Made by a program: the position numbers and the translations under genes. Positions 40,366-48,270 of a DNA stretch of 64,000 nt are shown here, one piece after another. Positions within the stretch are counted from its first letter, which is position 1. Every line of letters begins with the position of its first letter. The notes under the pieces were generated by a model. That model made no database searches, had not been told where the DNA came from, and saw nothing but the letters and a program-made list of their open reading frames with translations. Where the stretch lies: positions 1,922,001 through 1,986,000 of the forward strand of contig NZ_CP061316.1 in the NCBI RefSeq assembly GCF_018688335.1, written 5' to 3'. This DNA is from Polynucleobacter sp. AP-Jannik-300A-C4. Lineage in GTDB: Bacteria > Pseudomonadota > Gammaproteobacteria > Burkholderiales > Burkholderiaceae.

Positions 40366-40566
40366 ATGGAAATGGTTCGAGTTGTGTCTAGTGCAATGGA
40401 TGCCGTGGGCTACGATAAAGATAAACAACAACTGTTTATTACGTTCAAACAGGGTGATACCTATACTTTTTGCAGAGTTCCCGAAAGTATTCACCAAGGC
40501 CTACTGTCTGCAGGATCAAAAGGTAGTTACTACGATAACTTTATAAAAGATAAGTTTGACTGTTAA
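40366..40566 (+). CDS. KTSC domain protein
   Basis: A 66-residue protein matching KTSC over its length: VSSAMDAVGYDKDKQQLFIT, YTFCRVPESIHQGLLSAGSK and GSYYDNFIKDKFDC. The motif AGSKGSYY corresponds to the naming K-T-S-C region of the family. KTSC domains occur in small proteins near nucleic-acid enzymes and lysyl-tRNA synthetase fusions; the role is unknown. The ribosome-binding site AAGGAA is 6 bases upstream of the ATG. It may be transcribed with the two small genes that follow. Confidence 0.85.
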   Translation: MEMVRVVSSAMDAVGYDKDKQQLFITFKQGDTYTFCRVPESIHQGLLSAGSKGSYYDNFIKDKFDC

Positions 40567-40593
40567 TTAGCTCAAACATAAGATAGGTTAAAA

Positions 40594-40764
40594 ATGCTCT
40601 ACGCTTTTGTGCTTTGGCTCATTCTTATTGGTGGAGGTCATTTACTTGTCAGACTTGAAAATGCTCCCGAGCAAATCAAAGATTTAGCCAGCTGGCTTAT
40701 TGGGGCTGGCTATATTGGCGCAGTAATATCCATTCCCTTATTTGCGATCAGCTCAGGACGCTAA
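40594..40764 (+). CDS. Small membrane protein (56 residues)
   Basis: Starts MLYAFVLWLILIGGGHLLVR and has two membrane segments (residues 3-19 and 33-51) with a short polar loop (LENAPEQIKD) between them. AGGTT precedes the ATG at 7 bases. It lies 27 bases after the KTSC gene and 32 bases before the CWC gene, all on the plus strand. No family is recognised. Length, composition and spacing make it likely real. Confidence 0.6.
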   Translation: MLYAFVLWLILIGGGHLLVRLENAPEQIKDLASWLIGAGYIGAVISIPLFAISSGR

Positions 40765-40796
40765 CCTCTGTCTATCTAACCCCGTAGAATCAAGGC

Positions 40797-40988
40797 ATGA
40801 AAAAGGAAGATATTGGAACGATTTGCCCAGTTTGCGGAAGGGCTAACGACTGCCAAATAGGTGGTGACAAAAAATGCTGGTGTTTTGATATGTCCGTAAA
40901 CAAGGCAAAACTTGAACAAGCACTCAAAGACAAATCAAAAGATCAATGCTTGTGTAGGAACTGCTTAAAGAAATTAAGCGTTCAGTAA
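40797..40988 (+). CDS. Cysteine-rich CWC family protein
   Basis: A 63-residue protein with seven cysteines arranged as in the CWC family: CPVCGRANDC, CWCFDM and CLCRNCLKKL. The pairs probably bind a zinc ion or iron-sulfur cluster. These small proteins are widespread in proteobacteria and have no known function. The stop codon TAA lies inside the dispersed palindrome GCGTTCAGTAACTGGACGC (40978-40996), so the last residues LSVQ are set by that element, as with the WYL gene. Confidence 0.87.
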   Translation: MKKEDIGTICPVCGRANDCQIGGDKKCWCFDMSVNKAKLEQALKDKSKDQCLCRNCLKKLSVQ

Positions 40989-40996
40989 CTGGACGC
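40978..40996. repeat. Dispersed palindrome, variant GCGTTCAGTAACTGGACGC
   Basis: Same 19-base length and arms as the motif at 39278, overlapping the stop codon of the CWC gene. Hairpins 2 and 3 are not found next to it. Confidence 0.75.
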
Positions 40997-41099
40997 TTAA
41001 GCCCACCTTTCTCATCATCCCCAAGGTTTAGCAGCACTTGTTGCTAGATTGAATAATACCTTATACAATACTATTAATCGTGTTATTTAGGGGGTGATT

Positions 41100-41366
41100 A
41101 TGGGTGCTGTCGTAGCCAATGATTTAAAAACTAAAGGTATCAAAGCCATTGAAGACGCTTTACTAGGTCAACTAGAGGCGCCTGTAACTGTGCGCGGACA
41201 AGTTAAGTATGTGGTGATGAATCAGCAGCAGTATCAATATCTGCGTGAATGCGAGCTTGAAGCTGCTTTAGCTGAATCCAAAGCTGATTTAGCTGGTGGG
41301 CGCTTTGTTAAAGAAACTGTGGCGCAACATATTAAGCGTCTAAAGCAAATGAATAAGTCTGCCTAA
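41100..41366 (+). CDS. Type II antitoxin, Phd/RelB-like
   Basis: 88 residues from the ATG at 41100, which has AGGGGGT directly upstream; the GTG two codons earlier is less likely. It begins MGAVVANDLKTKGIKAIEDA, then VTVRGQVKYVVMNQQQYQYL, a Phd/YefM-like N-terminal DNA-binding fold, and ends in a charged helix that would wrap the toxin. The stop overlaps the start of the RelE-like gene by one base (TAATG). The pair should repress its own promoter. The hairpin-like bases TAATACCTTATACAATACTA upstream (41054-41073) could be the operator. Confidence 0.85.
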   Translation: MGAVVANDLKTKGIKAIEDALLGQLEAPVTVRGQVKYVVMNQQQYQYLRECELEAALAESKADLAGGRFVKETVAQHIKRLKQMNKSA

Positions 41367-41641
41367 TGACCTGGCAGTTAATTTTTACCGAGCAATACAA
41401 CAGGCGTGCCGCCAAGTTTTTAAAGCGTCATCCTGATGCTGAGGCTCAATACACCAAAGCCCTAGAACTATTAGAGCTCAATCCACATCATCCATCGCTT
41501 CGTCTTCATGGCTTGTCGGGGAAATTGGATGGCTTACAAAGTATTTCTATCAACTTGAAATATCGCATCGTCATTGAAATGATCATTACTGAAACTGAAA
41601 TTGTTTTGATCAATGTTGGTGATCATGATGCTGTGTATTAA
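41366..41641 (+). CDS. Type II toxin, RelE/ParE superfamily
   Basis: A 91-residue protein with the RelE-like order: IFTEQYNRRAAKFLKRHPDA, LELNPHHPSLRLHGLSGKLD, then ISINLKYRIVIEMIITETEI and LINVGDHDAVY. The basic residues and the final His-Asp-x-x-Tyr fit mRNA-interferase-like members (YafQ/HigB side of the family). It is coupled to the antitoxin gene by a TAATG overlap. The presence near the right end of island A suggests a role in keeping the island. Confidence 0.88.
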   Translation: MTWQLIFTEQYNRRAAKFLKRHPDAEAQYTKALELLELNPHHPSLRLHGLSGKLDGLQSISINLKYRIVIEMIITETEIVLINVGDHDAVY

Positions 41642-41649
41642 GACTAGGC

Positions 41650-42216
41650 ATGGATACATTCAATATAATTACGGGGGTTGTTAGCTTACTAAGCTTTGCA
41701 ATCCAAATGTTTGATCTATTTCCCTCATTGGGCAAAAACAGACAAACTTTTTCCATTTTAGTTCTTGGGCTGTTTTTTGGCGGTCTAGCAACCTCTTTCT
41801 CCTCCCATCAAATTCAGGTCAAGTTTGAAGTTACGGGATTGTCTTTGGTCCTTACTGCAATTGGTGTTGTAATTTTTGGGGCACTGATTGCGTCTGCATT
41901 TTCTAGCAATCAATCTAAGATAAGTGGCTATTACGCCATTGCTGGATGGGCAACGCCAATATTTTTACTTGTTTTACTTTTTGGCACACTAATTACCTCT
42001 GCGCCAGATAGTTTAAATAAAGAAAAGCAAAGGTTATCTATAAACGAATTAGATATATTAGCTACAAATGCGCTCAAGGTTGGCGACGAAGAAAAAAGCA
42101 TTTCTTACCTTGAGTCAATCAAAGCAAGACTGTCTTCTAATGACGAGAGAAGAAAATTGCTTGATGAAAAAATTAAAGAAATAAAAAGTCAATCCCGTTT
42201 TGCCAAAACAAAATAA
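41650..42216 (+). CDS. Membrane protein of unknown function
   Basis: A 188-residue protein with four membrane segments (about 5-22, 33-50, 62-85, 95-117) and a C-terminal helical tail of about 70 polar residues (NELDILATNALKVGDEEKSI, SYLESIKARLSSNDERRKLL). The tail looks like a TPR-type or coiled-coil helix pair facing the cytoplasm. It begins 8 bases after the toxin gene and may be cotranscribed. No family is recognised. It is the last gene of island A. Confidence 0.65.
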   Translation: MDTFNIITGVVSLLSFAIQMFDLFPSLGKNRQTFSILVLGLFFGGLATSFSSHQIQVKFEVTGLSLVLTAIGVVIFGALIASAFSSNQSKISGYYAIAGWATPIFLLVLLFGTLITSAPDSLNKEKQRLSINELDILATNALKVGDEEKSISYLESIKARLSSNDERRKLLDEKIKEIKSQSRFAKTK

Positions 42217-42221
42217 ATTGA

Positions 42222-42391
42222 ACGCTGTCGATGCCATTTGGGAAATATTCGAAACCGCTCGGAGCCAATGAATTCGGTGCTTGTAGGGCGGTGGGTCGCA
42301 ACCAGCTTAGACCCAATGTGCAGAACTGTTTTAGTCCTCTATCCTACGTTTTCAATCCTCTGCTCTACCGACTGAGCTACCAGGCCAAGAG
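42222..42391. repeat. End of island A: 127-bp island-end sequence plus tRNA-Phe 5' half
   Basis: ACGCTGTCGATGCCATT, GGTGGGTCGCAACCAGCTTAG and ACTGTTTTAGTCCTCTATCC are shared with 54221-54347 almost base for base. From 42349 to 42391 the sequence equals the 5' half of tRNA-Phe (anticodon loop to mature 5' end at 42386) plus 5 bases. The 3' half of the tRNA is missing, so it is not functional. Confidence 0.93.
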
Positions 42392-42523
42392 CTAAGATTA
42401 TAGCGGAACTGTTTTTAAGCTACACAAAAATGTTCTCAACTGTACTGCATCGCCTTGTATTTACTTCATTCCACGCCACATTAGGATGTTTAATCCTGCT
42501 TAACGGTGTTCTGCTTTTCCTGC

Positions 42524-42679
42524 TTACGCAGACATTGCCTTCGTTAAATTCTGCTGTGCTTTTGTCACCTTCTGCCGCTTACGCTCCGTGTCTAACGCTC
42601 GGCTGACATTGTCTTTCTGCGTTTTTAATGCGTCTAAGCGTGCTTGCTGTGGTGTGCGAGGCTTGCTAGGATTGGGCAC
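42524..42679 (-). CDS. Small basic protein, homologue of 23013-23183 (GTG start)
   Basis: A 51-residue frame opened by GTG at 42679, giving MPNPSKPRTPQQARLDALKT and a charged helix ending ERKRQKVTKAQQNLTKAMSA. The pattern PxKPxxPxQARL ... ERxRQK is shared with the 56-residue frame near the left end of island A. No in-frame ATG is upstream; AGGATTAG lies about 10 bases before the GTG. The hairpin 3 motif (42692-42707) is just upstream. It lies in the first 300 bases of island B, so the two homologues occupy similar places in the two islands. Confidence 0.5.
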   Translation of the reverse strand: MPNPSKPRTPQQARLDALKTQKDNVSRALDTERKRQKVTKAQQNLTKAMSA

Positions 42680-42691
42680 GTTGTAACTAAT

Positions 42692-42707
42692 CCTCTATCT
42701 ATCGAGG
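42692..42707. repeat. Hairpin 3 of the composite element, alone
   Basis: CCTCTATCTATCGAGG followed by CTTGATG, as at 48157 and 53274, but without recognisable hairpins 1 and 2. Confidence 0.75.
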
Positions 42708-42772
42708 CTTGATGTGGCGAGACTTACGAAGGGCTGCTAACGACCTTAGCCGCCACTTAAGCAATTCTCAGG

Positions 42773-43477
42773 TTACTCATTGACCCGCCTAGATTCCTCA
42801 ATGGTTTGCCCGTCTCGAATTGCATAAATGCGTTTAAATAGTGGGATAATTTTTTCATCATGGGTAACCACAATAATCGCAGTCTGATATTGACTGGCCA
42901 TTTGATTTAAGATCCCCATCACCCCTAAGGCTCTTTCGCTATCCAACGGAGCTGTCGGTTCATCAGCCAAAATGACGGGCGGCTTATTAGCCAATGCTCT
43001 TGCAATAGAAACCCGTTGTTGCTCTCCACCGGATAATTCTGATGGGCTAGCATTAGCCCGATGTGCAACATCTAAAGCCTCTAGCAACTCTCTAGCGCGT
43101 GCTCTAGCAATATTGTTTGGCACTCCCGCAAGCATAGGTAAAAGAGCCACGTTATCAGTCACGTTCAGAAAGGGAATTAAATAAGGTGCCTGAAAAATAA
43201 AGCCGATTTTGTCCCTTCTGAGTGCTCTTAGGTCTTTAATTTTCCAGCCATTCTCGTAGATAACTTCGCCGCCCAGAGTCATGCGACCTGCAGTGGGCTC
43301 AATGACTGCTCCTAGACATTTCAGTAGCGTACTTTTTCCCGATCCAGATGGGCCAATAAGCCCCACCACTTCACCTGGAGCAATTTGCATATTGACATTT
43401 TTGAGGGCATCTACAGCAGCGTCACCATGTCCGTAAGTTTTTCTAAGCCCTTCTAATTGAATGCTGTAAGTACTCAT
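42773..43477 (-). CDS. ABC transporter ATP-binding protein (DevA/LolD-like)
   Basis: 234 residues from the ATG at 43477, which has GGAGG 5 bases upstream (the frame is open from 43489). Walker A is GLIGPSGSGKSTLLK near residue 38, the signature is LSGGEQQRVSIARALA near 138, Walker B VILADEPTAPLDSE near 160, and the H-loop VVTHDEK near 195. It belongs to the MacB/LolD/DevA class that drives FtsX-type permeases. It is the last gene of a three-gene operon with overlapping ends, so the three subunits work together as an exporter. Confidence 0.93.
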   Translation of the reverse strand: MSTYSIQLEGLRKTYGHGDAAVDALKNVNMQIAPGEVVGLIGPSGSGKSTLLKCLGAVIEPTAGRMTLGGEVIYENGWKIKDLRALRRDKIGFIFQAPYLIPFLNVTDNVALLPMLAGVPNNIARARARELLEALDVAHRANASPSELSGGEQQRVSIARALANKPPVILADEPTAPLDSERALGVMGILNQMASQYQTAIIVVTHDEKIIPLFKRIYAIRDGQTIEESRRVNE

Positions 43478-43478
43478 A

Positions 43479-44669
43479 TCAGCCTCCAATTGCTTGGGCG
43501 GGATCTACCAGCAAAGCAGCTCTAATCGCCAAGGTACTAGCTAAAGCGCATATGACCATCACTAAAATGAATCCGATGATTGCGTCTGCAGGCTCTAATA
43601 AAACATACTTTGGAAACAGCGGCGCCCAAAAAGTAGCAGAAGTTTTTCCCACAACAAAACCAATTAACCCCAAGCCAAGGGCTTGCTGCAGAATCATGCT
43701 GCCAATAGTACTATTTTGAGTGCCAATCAATTTCAACACGGCAATCTCCCTAATCTTTCCTAGGGTCATGGTGTAGATAATGAAGGCCACAATGGCAGCA
43801 CTTACTACTGCCAAAATCACTAGAAACATACCAATTTGTTTCGCAGAATTTGCAATCAACTTGGCAACAAGGATTTCTTCCATCTGCGCCCTTGTATACA
43901 CCTCAAGATGTTTCCAGCGACGGATTGGTTTGGCTACTTCCTCTGGACTACTGCCGGCTTGGATTTGAACAAGGATGGCATTAACGCTGTGATTAGTAGA
44001 TTGCGATGCTGTAATGGCATCTAATAAGCCAGGAATAGGGCGATTCAAACTGGGATTGGCTACGTTTCTGGCGCGATCATTCAGAATCGCATCGTTGTCC
44101 TTTAGAAATTGCGCCTCTTGCGCGTCTTTAATCGGGATGAATACCATGGGATCGCCACCCGATGAGACCATACGGCGAGTTAAGCCCACTACCCGATACT
44201 GATGGCGCTTAATTTGAATGAGGTCGTTTAGCTCAAACCCCGTTTTAACATCCGCCAATGCTTCATAGTGTGACTGAACAATATGTCGACCGGAAATCAA
44301 ATAGGCCGGCTCACCAAGCTGCCCACTTTCTACCCCAACCACCATGACTCGAGTATCACTTTGTCCTTTGCGAACCTGCATTGTGAGATAGGTAATGTTA
44401 GCTGCGCGTGCAACGCCTGGCATTCCCAGCACACCTCTTACATAGTCATCTCGAATGCTGGATGCTTCAGCATAAGGGCCTTGGGTATCTTTTTGTACTA
44501 CCCAAAGATCTGCACCGCTATTGTTTAGTAGGGCCATGGCATCATCCACCATGCCTCGATATACCCCTGCCATTGTTAGAGTGACACCGATTAGCAGCCC
44601 AAGACCCAATCCCGTTAGAGCAAACTTACCCCAAGAATGCGCAATGTCACGACCCGCCAGGCTAATCAC
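43479..44669 (-). CDS. ABC transporter permease, FtsX/MacB type (DevC-like)
   Basis: A 396-residue permease. One membrane segment lies at about 17-35, then a periplasmic MacB_PCD-like domain to about 265, then three segments (about 275-300, 325-350, 365-390). SLAGRDIAHSWGKFALTGLG at the start and AVLKLIGTQNSTIGSMILQQ in the coupling region are typical of DevC-like proteins. It overlaps the adaptor gene by 4 bases upstream and stops next to the ATPase start. With its neighbours it forms a tripartite exporter spanning to an outer-membrane channel encoded elsewhere. Confidence 0.9.
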   Translation of the reverse strand: MISLAGRDIAHSWGKFALTGLGLGLLIGVTLTMAGVYRGMVDDAMALLNNSGADLWVVQKDTQGPYAEASSIRDDYVRGVLGMPGVARAANITYLTMQVRKGQSDTRVMVVGVESGQLGEPAYLISGRHIVQSHYEALADVKTGFELNDLIQIKRHQYRVVGLTRRMVSSGGDPMVFIPIKDAQEAQFLKDNDAILNDRARNVANPSLNRPIPGLLDAITASQSTNHSVNAILVQIQAGSSPEEVAKPIRRWKHLEVYTRAQMEEILVAKLIANSAKQIGMFLVILAVVSAAIVAFIIYTMTLGKIREIAVLKLIGTQNSTIGSMILQQALGLGLIGFVVGKTSATFWAPLFPKYVLLEPADAIIGFILVMVICALASTLAIRAALLVDPAQAIGG

Positions 44670-45823
44670 GGTGATTTCTTCAATAAAGAATCAACTACAT
44701 TAATGCGCTGCCCTTCTTTAATTTCAGCATCGCTATAGAGAACAACTTCATCACCACTCTTAAGTCCACTCAGAATAACCACCTGACCATTTAAGCCGTT
44801 TTGTCCAATTTGTACCCGAGCAAAGTGGGGCTTGCCATCTTTGAGCACCCATACCCCAGTTTCATAACCCCTCTTTTTAATGCTTGCGTTAGGTAAGCTA
44901 AGGCCATATTCACTGGGGGCTAGTTGCAATGTCACCTCTGCCATCTCTCCAATTGAAACGGTCTTGGGCATATCTATCATTTCAATTTGGGCGATTCGTT
45001 CTTCTGCAACGCTATCACTAAGCATCTCAACGCGAACTACCTTGCCCGAGATTGGGTGATGTGGATTAGAGCGCAATATCACATTTGCATCTAAGCCAAC
45101 AGCTAATCCCATTGACTTGCCTTGATCAAACCGTGTCTTAATCCATAGGCTCGTTGGGTCGATTAACTTTAAAACTGCCTGACCAGCAATAACAGTTGAG
45201 CCTGGCTCGGCATCCCTAGAAGTAATGATTCCATCTACTGGAGCCCTTAATTTAATATTGAGCTCTTGTTGTTTAAGACCATCCAAATCAGCAGTTGTTT
45301 TTTGAACAATCGCTTTTGCTGAATTGAGTTCCTGCAACTTTCCGTCCACTGCAATCGGGCTAATGAAATTTTTCTTTCCCAACTCTTCATATCGCTTGTG
45401 CGTTTCAGAAGCTAACAGCAAACGTGCCCTTGCATCAGTCACTTGTGCCTGAGCAGCAACCATTTTCTGACTTAAATCAATTGAATCCATCTCGGCAAGT
45501 AATTGCCCCTCTTTAACTGAATTACCCACATCCACGTACACGTTTAAAACGCGTCCAGCAACTACCGGCCCCATCAAGTAAGACCGCCTAGCTTCAATTG
45601 TTCCCACCCCAAATAGTGTTGGCGCAAGCGATTGGTCGCTGACTTTAATGGTCGTGACTTTAGTGGATGCTAAAGGCCCAGAATTTAGAACAACAAATCC
45701 AAATACGACTAATAAAAATGTAAGCGTGAGACCCATCAGTAATTGACGACGGGTAATGTCCAATTCACGCATTCGGAGCAGAAGCGAACTTAAGAGTTCT
45801 TTTAATTTAATGGTGCTATTCAT
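44666..45823 (-). CDS. Periplasmic adaptor (membrane fusion) protein, HlyD/DevB type
   Basis: A 385-residue adaptor. One N-terminal membrane segment (residues 28-48, LLMGLTLTFLLVVFGFVVL), a lipoyl-like half (GRVLNVYVDVGNSVKEGQLL), a coiled-coil hairpin (about 110-165) and the second half (IKLRAPVDGIITSRDAEPGS) are followed by a beta-barrel domain. This is the order of membrane-fusion proteins. It is the first gene of the exporter operon; substrates of such DevBCA-like systems include glycolipids and peptides. The upstream 260 bases carry a perfect 40-nt hairpin at 45976. Confidence 0.9.
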   Translation of the reverse strand: MNSTIKLKELLSSLLLRMRELDITRRQLLMGLTLTFLLVVFGFVVLNSGPLASTKVTTIKVSDQSLAPTLFGVGTIEARRSYLMGPVVAGRVLNVYVDVGNSVKEGQLLAEMDSIDLSQKMVAAQAQVTDARARLLLASETHKRYEELGKKNFISPIAVDGKLQELNSAKAIVQKTTADLDGLKQQELNIKLRAPVDGIITSRDAEPGSTVIAGQAVLKLIDPTSLWIKTRFDQGKSMGLAVGLDANVILRSNPHHPISGKVVRVEMLSDSVAEERIAQIEMIDMPKTVSIGEMAEVTLQLAPSEYGLSLPNASIKKRGYETGVWVLKDGKPHFARVQIGQNGLNGQVVILSGLKSGDEVVLYSDAEIKEGQRINVVDSLLKKSP

Positions 45824-45975
45824 TTTTTTGAGCCATTAATGCACTTGAATAAAAGATGCCTATCTTTTGATCATGCTCCCTTTAGTTGTTTATGGGGTAA
45901 TTTAATTAGCTATTAATATTGAAATGAACGCAATCGTTATTAATCTCTAATATTGATCTTTTTGTACTACTTAAA

Positions 45976-46015
45976 GCTATCATACACTATATATTTTTAT
46001 ATAGTGTATGATAGC
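45976..46015. repeat. Perfect AT-rich inverted repeat (18-bp arms, TTTT loop)
   Basis: GCTATCATACACTATATA pairs exactly with TATATAGTGTATGATAGC. It lies between the exporter promoter and the end of the methyltransferase gene. No GC-rich base or T run makes it a classical terminator; it could be a cruciform, an RNA hairpin or an operator pair. Confidence 0.8.
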
Positions 46016-46083
46016 CTAAACAACAAACTTGTTACTTCGAACGATCCCTACTTGGGTAAAAAAATATCTAAGCTAAGTGCAGC

Positions 46084-46698
46084 CTATTCCATCCTACAAA
46101 AACAATACAAGAACTGCTGTGTAGTACCCATTGGGGTGTGGTGAAGCTCTGTTGAGCTATCAATGAGCTTGAATGTCTTACCGAACTGTCCATGAAGATT
46201 CTCTGAGTCATAGCGAACCACATCCAGTCCGCTACACTTCTCTGGGCCCTCGGGTCCAAAGGTGGACATAATCACATAGCCGCCATGCTTCACTGAGCGC
46301 ATTACTTGCTCTACGTATCTGGCTCGCTGAGCTTCTTCAGTTAAAAAATGAAATACGGCTCTATCGTGCCAAACGTCAAAATAGCCTTGGGGTAATGTTG
46401 CTTGAGTAATATCAGCGCAGTACCAGTGAACCTTATCAGCCTGCTTACCAACACGATCCCTTGCTATATCAATTGCTTTTTGAGAAATATCTAAAACACT
46501 GATGTCCCCATAGCCCTCAGATAAAAGGTCGTCTACCAACGTGGCTTCGCCGCCGCCAATATCAATAATGGCAGTACTCTTATCAGCACTTGCTTGGCGA
46601 ATAAGATTTAATGATGTCTCAAGATGAGGTGCATACCAACTCACCGCATCTGGCGCTTTGGTGCCGTAAACCTTTTCCCAGTGCTGCTTGTTGTCCAT
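46084..46698 (-). CDS. Class I SAM-dependent methyltransferase (copy 2)
   Basis: A 204-residue paralogue of 18785-19399, about 88% identical by eye, with motif I IIDIGGGEATLVDDLL and FDVWHDRAVFHFLTEEAQR intact, so both should be active. The 40 bases before the ATG are also conserved, including CATAGAAT as -10 box, but the palindrome present upstream of copy 1 is absent here. It is divergent to the TonB-like gene at 46779. No array repeat is found at its 3' end; the sequence GGGTAAAAAAATATCTAAGC there differs. Confidence 0.9.
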   Translation of the reverse strand: MDNKQHWEKVYGTKAPDAVSWYAPHLETSLNLIRQASADKSTAIIDIGGGEATLVDDLLSEGYGDISVLDISQKAIDIARDRVGKQADKVHWYCADITQATLPQGYFDVWHDRAVFHFLTEEAQRARYVEQVMRSVKHGGYVIMSTFGPEGPEKCSGLDVVRYDSENLHGQFGKTFKLIDSSTELHHTPMGTTQQFLYCFCRME

Positions 46699-46778
46699 AA
46701 TTACCTTTCACATAATTATTTTTTCAATTCTATGCTCTTTTAAGAAATAGTCTCGATATCCATGACATTATCTAGGCA

Positions 46779-47621
46779 TTGCATGCCGTCGCCCCTCATA
46801 AGCAATTGAGTTTAATCCCCCGCCATTTCATGACACGAGCTCGGCTTAGCCACTTAATCGCTATTTGGGCATCGATTGTCATCCACCTTGGACTGATCTT
46901 GTTATGGGCAGCATATGAAGGATTTATCTTTGTTAAACCCAAAGAGAAAAATCCAGGCATTATTGAAGCTTATATTGAACAGCCTATTACTAAAAACAAT
47001 AGTGACCTAAATGCCAGTCCAAATAGTGACAATCAACCAACCTCATTGGTAGCACCATCAGCCCCAACCGCAGAAGAGTGGGCTTTTGCATCTAAGTACA
47101 CACTAAAAAATAGCAAGGGATATCGCCACTCTTTTGGCCAGCAAGTGCGAAGCATGATGGGTACTGCTGAAGAGGGACCAGACCAAGGACATGTGAGATT
47201 CAGCATTGAAATTGCTCCAAATGGAACTGTTACTAAAGTAGAGACACTTTGGAAGACTTCGGACAAAGCAGAGCAACTGGCAAGAAGGGCTATTCAAAAT
47301 ATGCCGAGCCTGCCGCCAACGCCAACAGGAAAGCCACTTATTTTTGAGAGAACAATTTCGTTCACACCATTTTCCTCAAATGACGCCCCAATCTACAGAG
47401 ATGATTGCTTGCCTGATACGCCTTCGTTTAGCAATCCATTTGCTTGGGATGGCAAGTCGCCTCAAGAAATCAAGAAGAGCAAACCTGCTGAAAAACTCAG
47501 CCCTGAAGCCTTGGCTGAATGCCTAAAGCAATTACCTCAGGACTCTATTGATGGCATAACTGCTGAAGCTCAACGTCAACTAGACATATGGAGTTCAGGA
47601 ATACTCAATCGAGGAAAGTAG
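46779..47621 (+). CDS. TonB-like C-terminal domain protein (copy 2)
   Basis: Up to 280 residues; the start may instead be Met18 at 46830 (MTRARLSHLIAIWASIVIHL), which begins just before the membrane anchor. From about residue 85 on it is nearly identical in DNA and protein to 14528-15319 (GQQVRSMMG, GHVRFSIEIAPNGTVTKVET, PSLPPTPTGKPLIFERTISF), while the N-terminal part differs. This mosaic pattern suggests gene conversion between the copies. It is followed by the DUF3147 gene, so in island B the three paralogues are neighbours. Confidence 0.78.
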   Translation: MHAVAPHKQLSLIPRHFMTRARLSHLIAIWASIVIHLGLILLWAAYEGFIFVKPKEKNPGIIEAYIEQPITKNNSDLNASPNSDNQPTSLVAPSAPTAEEWAFASKYTLKNSKGYRHSFGQQVRSMMGTAEEGPDQGHVRFSIEIAPNGTVTKVETLWKTSDKAEQLARRAIQNMPSLPPTPTGKPLIFERTISFTPFSSNDAPIYRDDCLPDTPSFSNPFAWDGKSPQEIKKSKPAEKLSPEALAECLKQLPQDSIDGITAEAQRQLDIWSSGILNRGK

Positions 47622-47713
47622 CATTCATATTCATGCGTATATACGCATATATATACGCCATTGTTTTAGACGACATTCCTATAATGGGGTAGGCACACAC
47701 AATAAAGGCTTCT

Positions 47714-48064
47714 ATGACTTGGATTATTACCAAATATCTCCTAACAGCGGGCATGGTTGTATTCATTTCTGAGGTTGCCAAACGAAGCGATCGTTTGGGC
47801 GGCTTTATTGCGGCTTTGCCACTGATGACTCTATTAACTTTAGTGTGGCTGTATGTAGAAAACCAGCCTGAAGAGAAAATTGCCAATCATGCCTATTACA
47901 CATTTTGGTACGTTATTCCAACGCTGCCGATGTTTTTACTGTTTCCTTACCTGCTTCCTAAGTTAGGCTTTTGGCTAACAATGGGGGCTTGCGTGGTGAC
48001 AACAGTTATTTGCTTTAGCTTATTTGCTTTGCTGATGAAAGGTTTTGGAGTTAATCTGCTTTAG
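47714..48064 (+). CDS. DUF3147 family membrane protein (copy 2)
   Basis: A 116-residue protein with four membrane segments, about 95% identical by eye to 18354-18704. The promoter region keeps GACGACATTCCTATAATGGG from the other copy, but the left arm of the palindrome is shortened (TTGTTTTAGACGAC), so the operator is probably lost. The gene ends 35 bases before the composite hairpin element at 48099. The function of the family is unknown. Confidence 0.85.
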   Translation: MTWIITKYLLTAGMVVFISEVAKRSDRLGGFIAALPLMTLLTLVWLYVENQPEEKIANHAYYTFWYVIPTLPMFLLFPYLLPKLGFWLTMGACVVTTVICFSLFALLMKGFGVNLL

Positions 48065-48072
48065 GCAATGGC

Positions 48073-48178
48073 AGTTATTGGCCGATAGCAGCCATTGAGC
48101 GTCCCGTAACTAGACGCCGAATAAACTTGTTCCATTTAGAACAGACAATTACATATCCTCTATCTATCGAGGCTTGAT
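48073..48178. repeat. Direct repeat with composite three-hairpin element (left of the catabolic block)
   Basis: GTTATTGGCCGATAGCAGCC leads into hairpin 1 (48099-48117), hairpin 2 GTTCCATTTAGAAC (48129-48142) and hairpin 3 CCTCTATCTATCGAGG (48157-48172). About 100 bases match 53191-53295, so the 5-kb block between is bounded by direct repeats. Confidence 0.9.
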
Positions 48179-48270
48179 ATGAGCTGCCGCCCAATGGCCC
48201 ATAAAAGACTCTTAGTCAATCCTTTTTACCTGGCTGCCTTAAAAAATAAACGCATAAAAACTAAATTTAT

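Noticed and set aside
42349..42391. Second functional tRNA-Phe
   Set aside because: Only the 5' half from the anticodon loop is present; the 3' half is replaced by island-end sequence. The same holds at 54348-54385.
45953..46144. 63-residue plus-strand frame
   Set aside because: It runs through the perfect hairpin and into the methyltransferase gene; no ribosome-binding site.
47605..47886. 93-residue minus-strand frame
   Set aside because: Antisense to the DUF3147 gene and its promoter.
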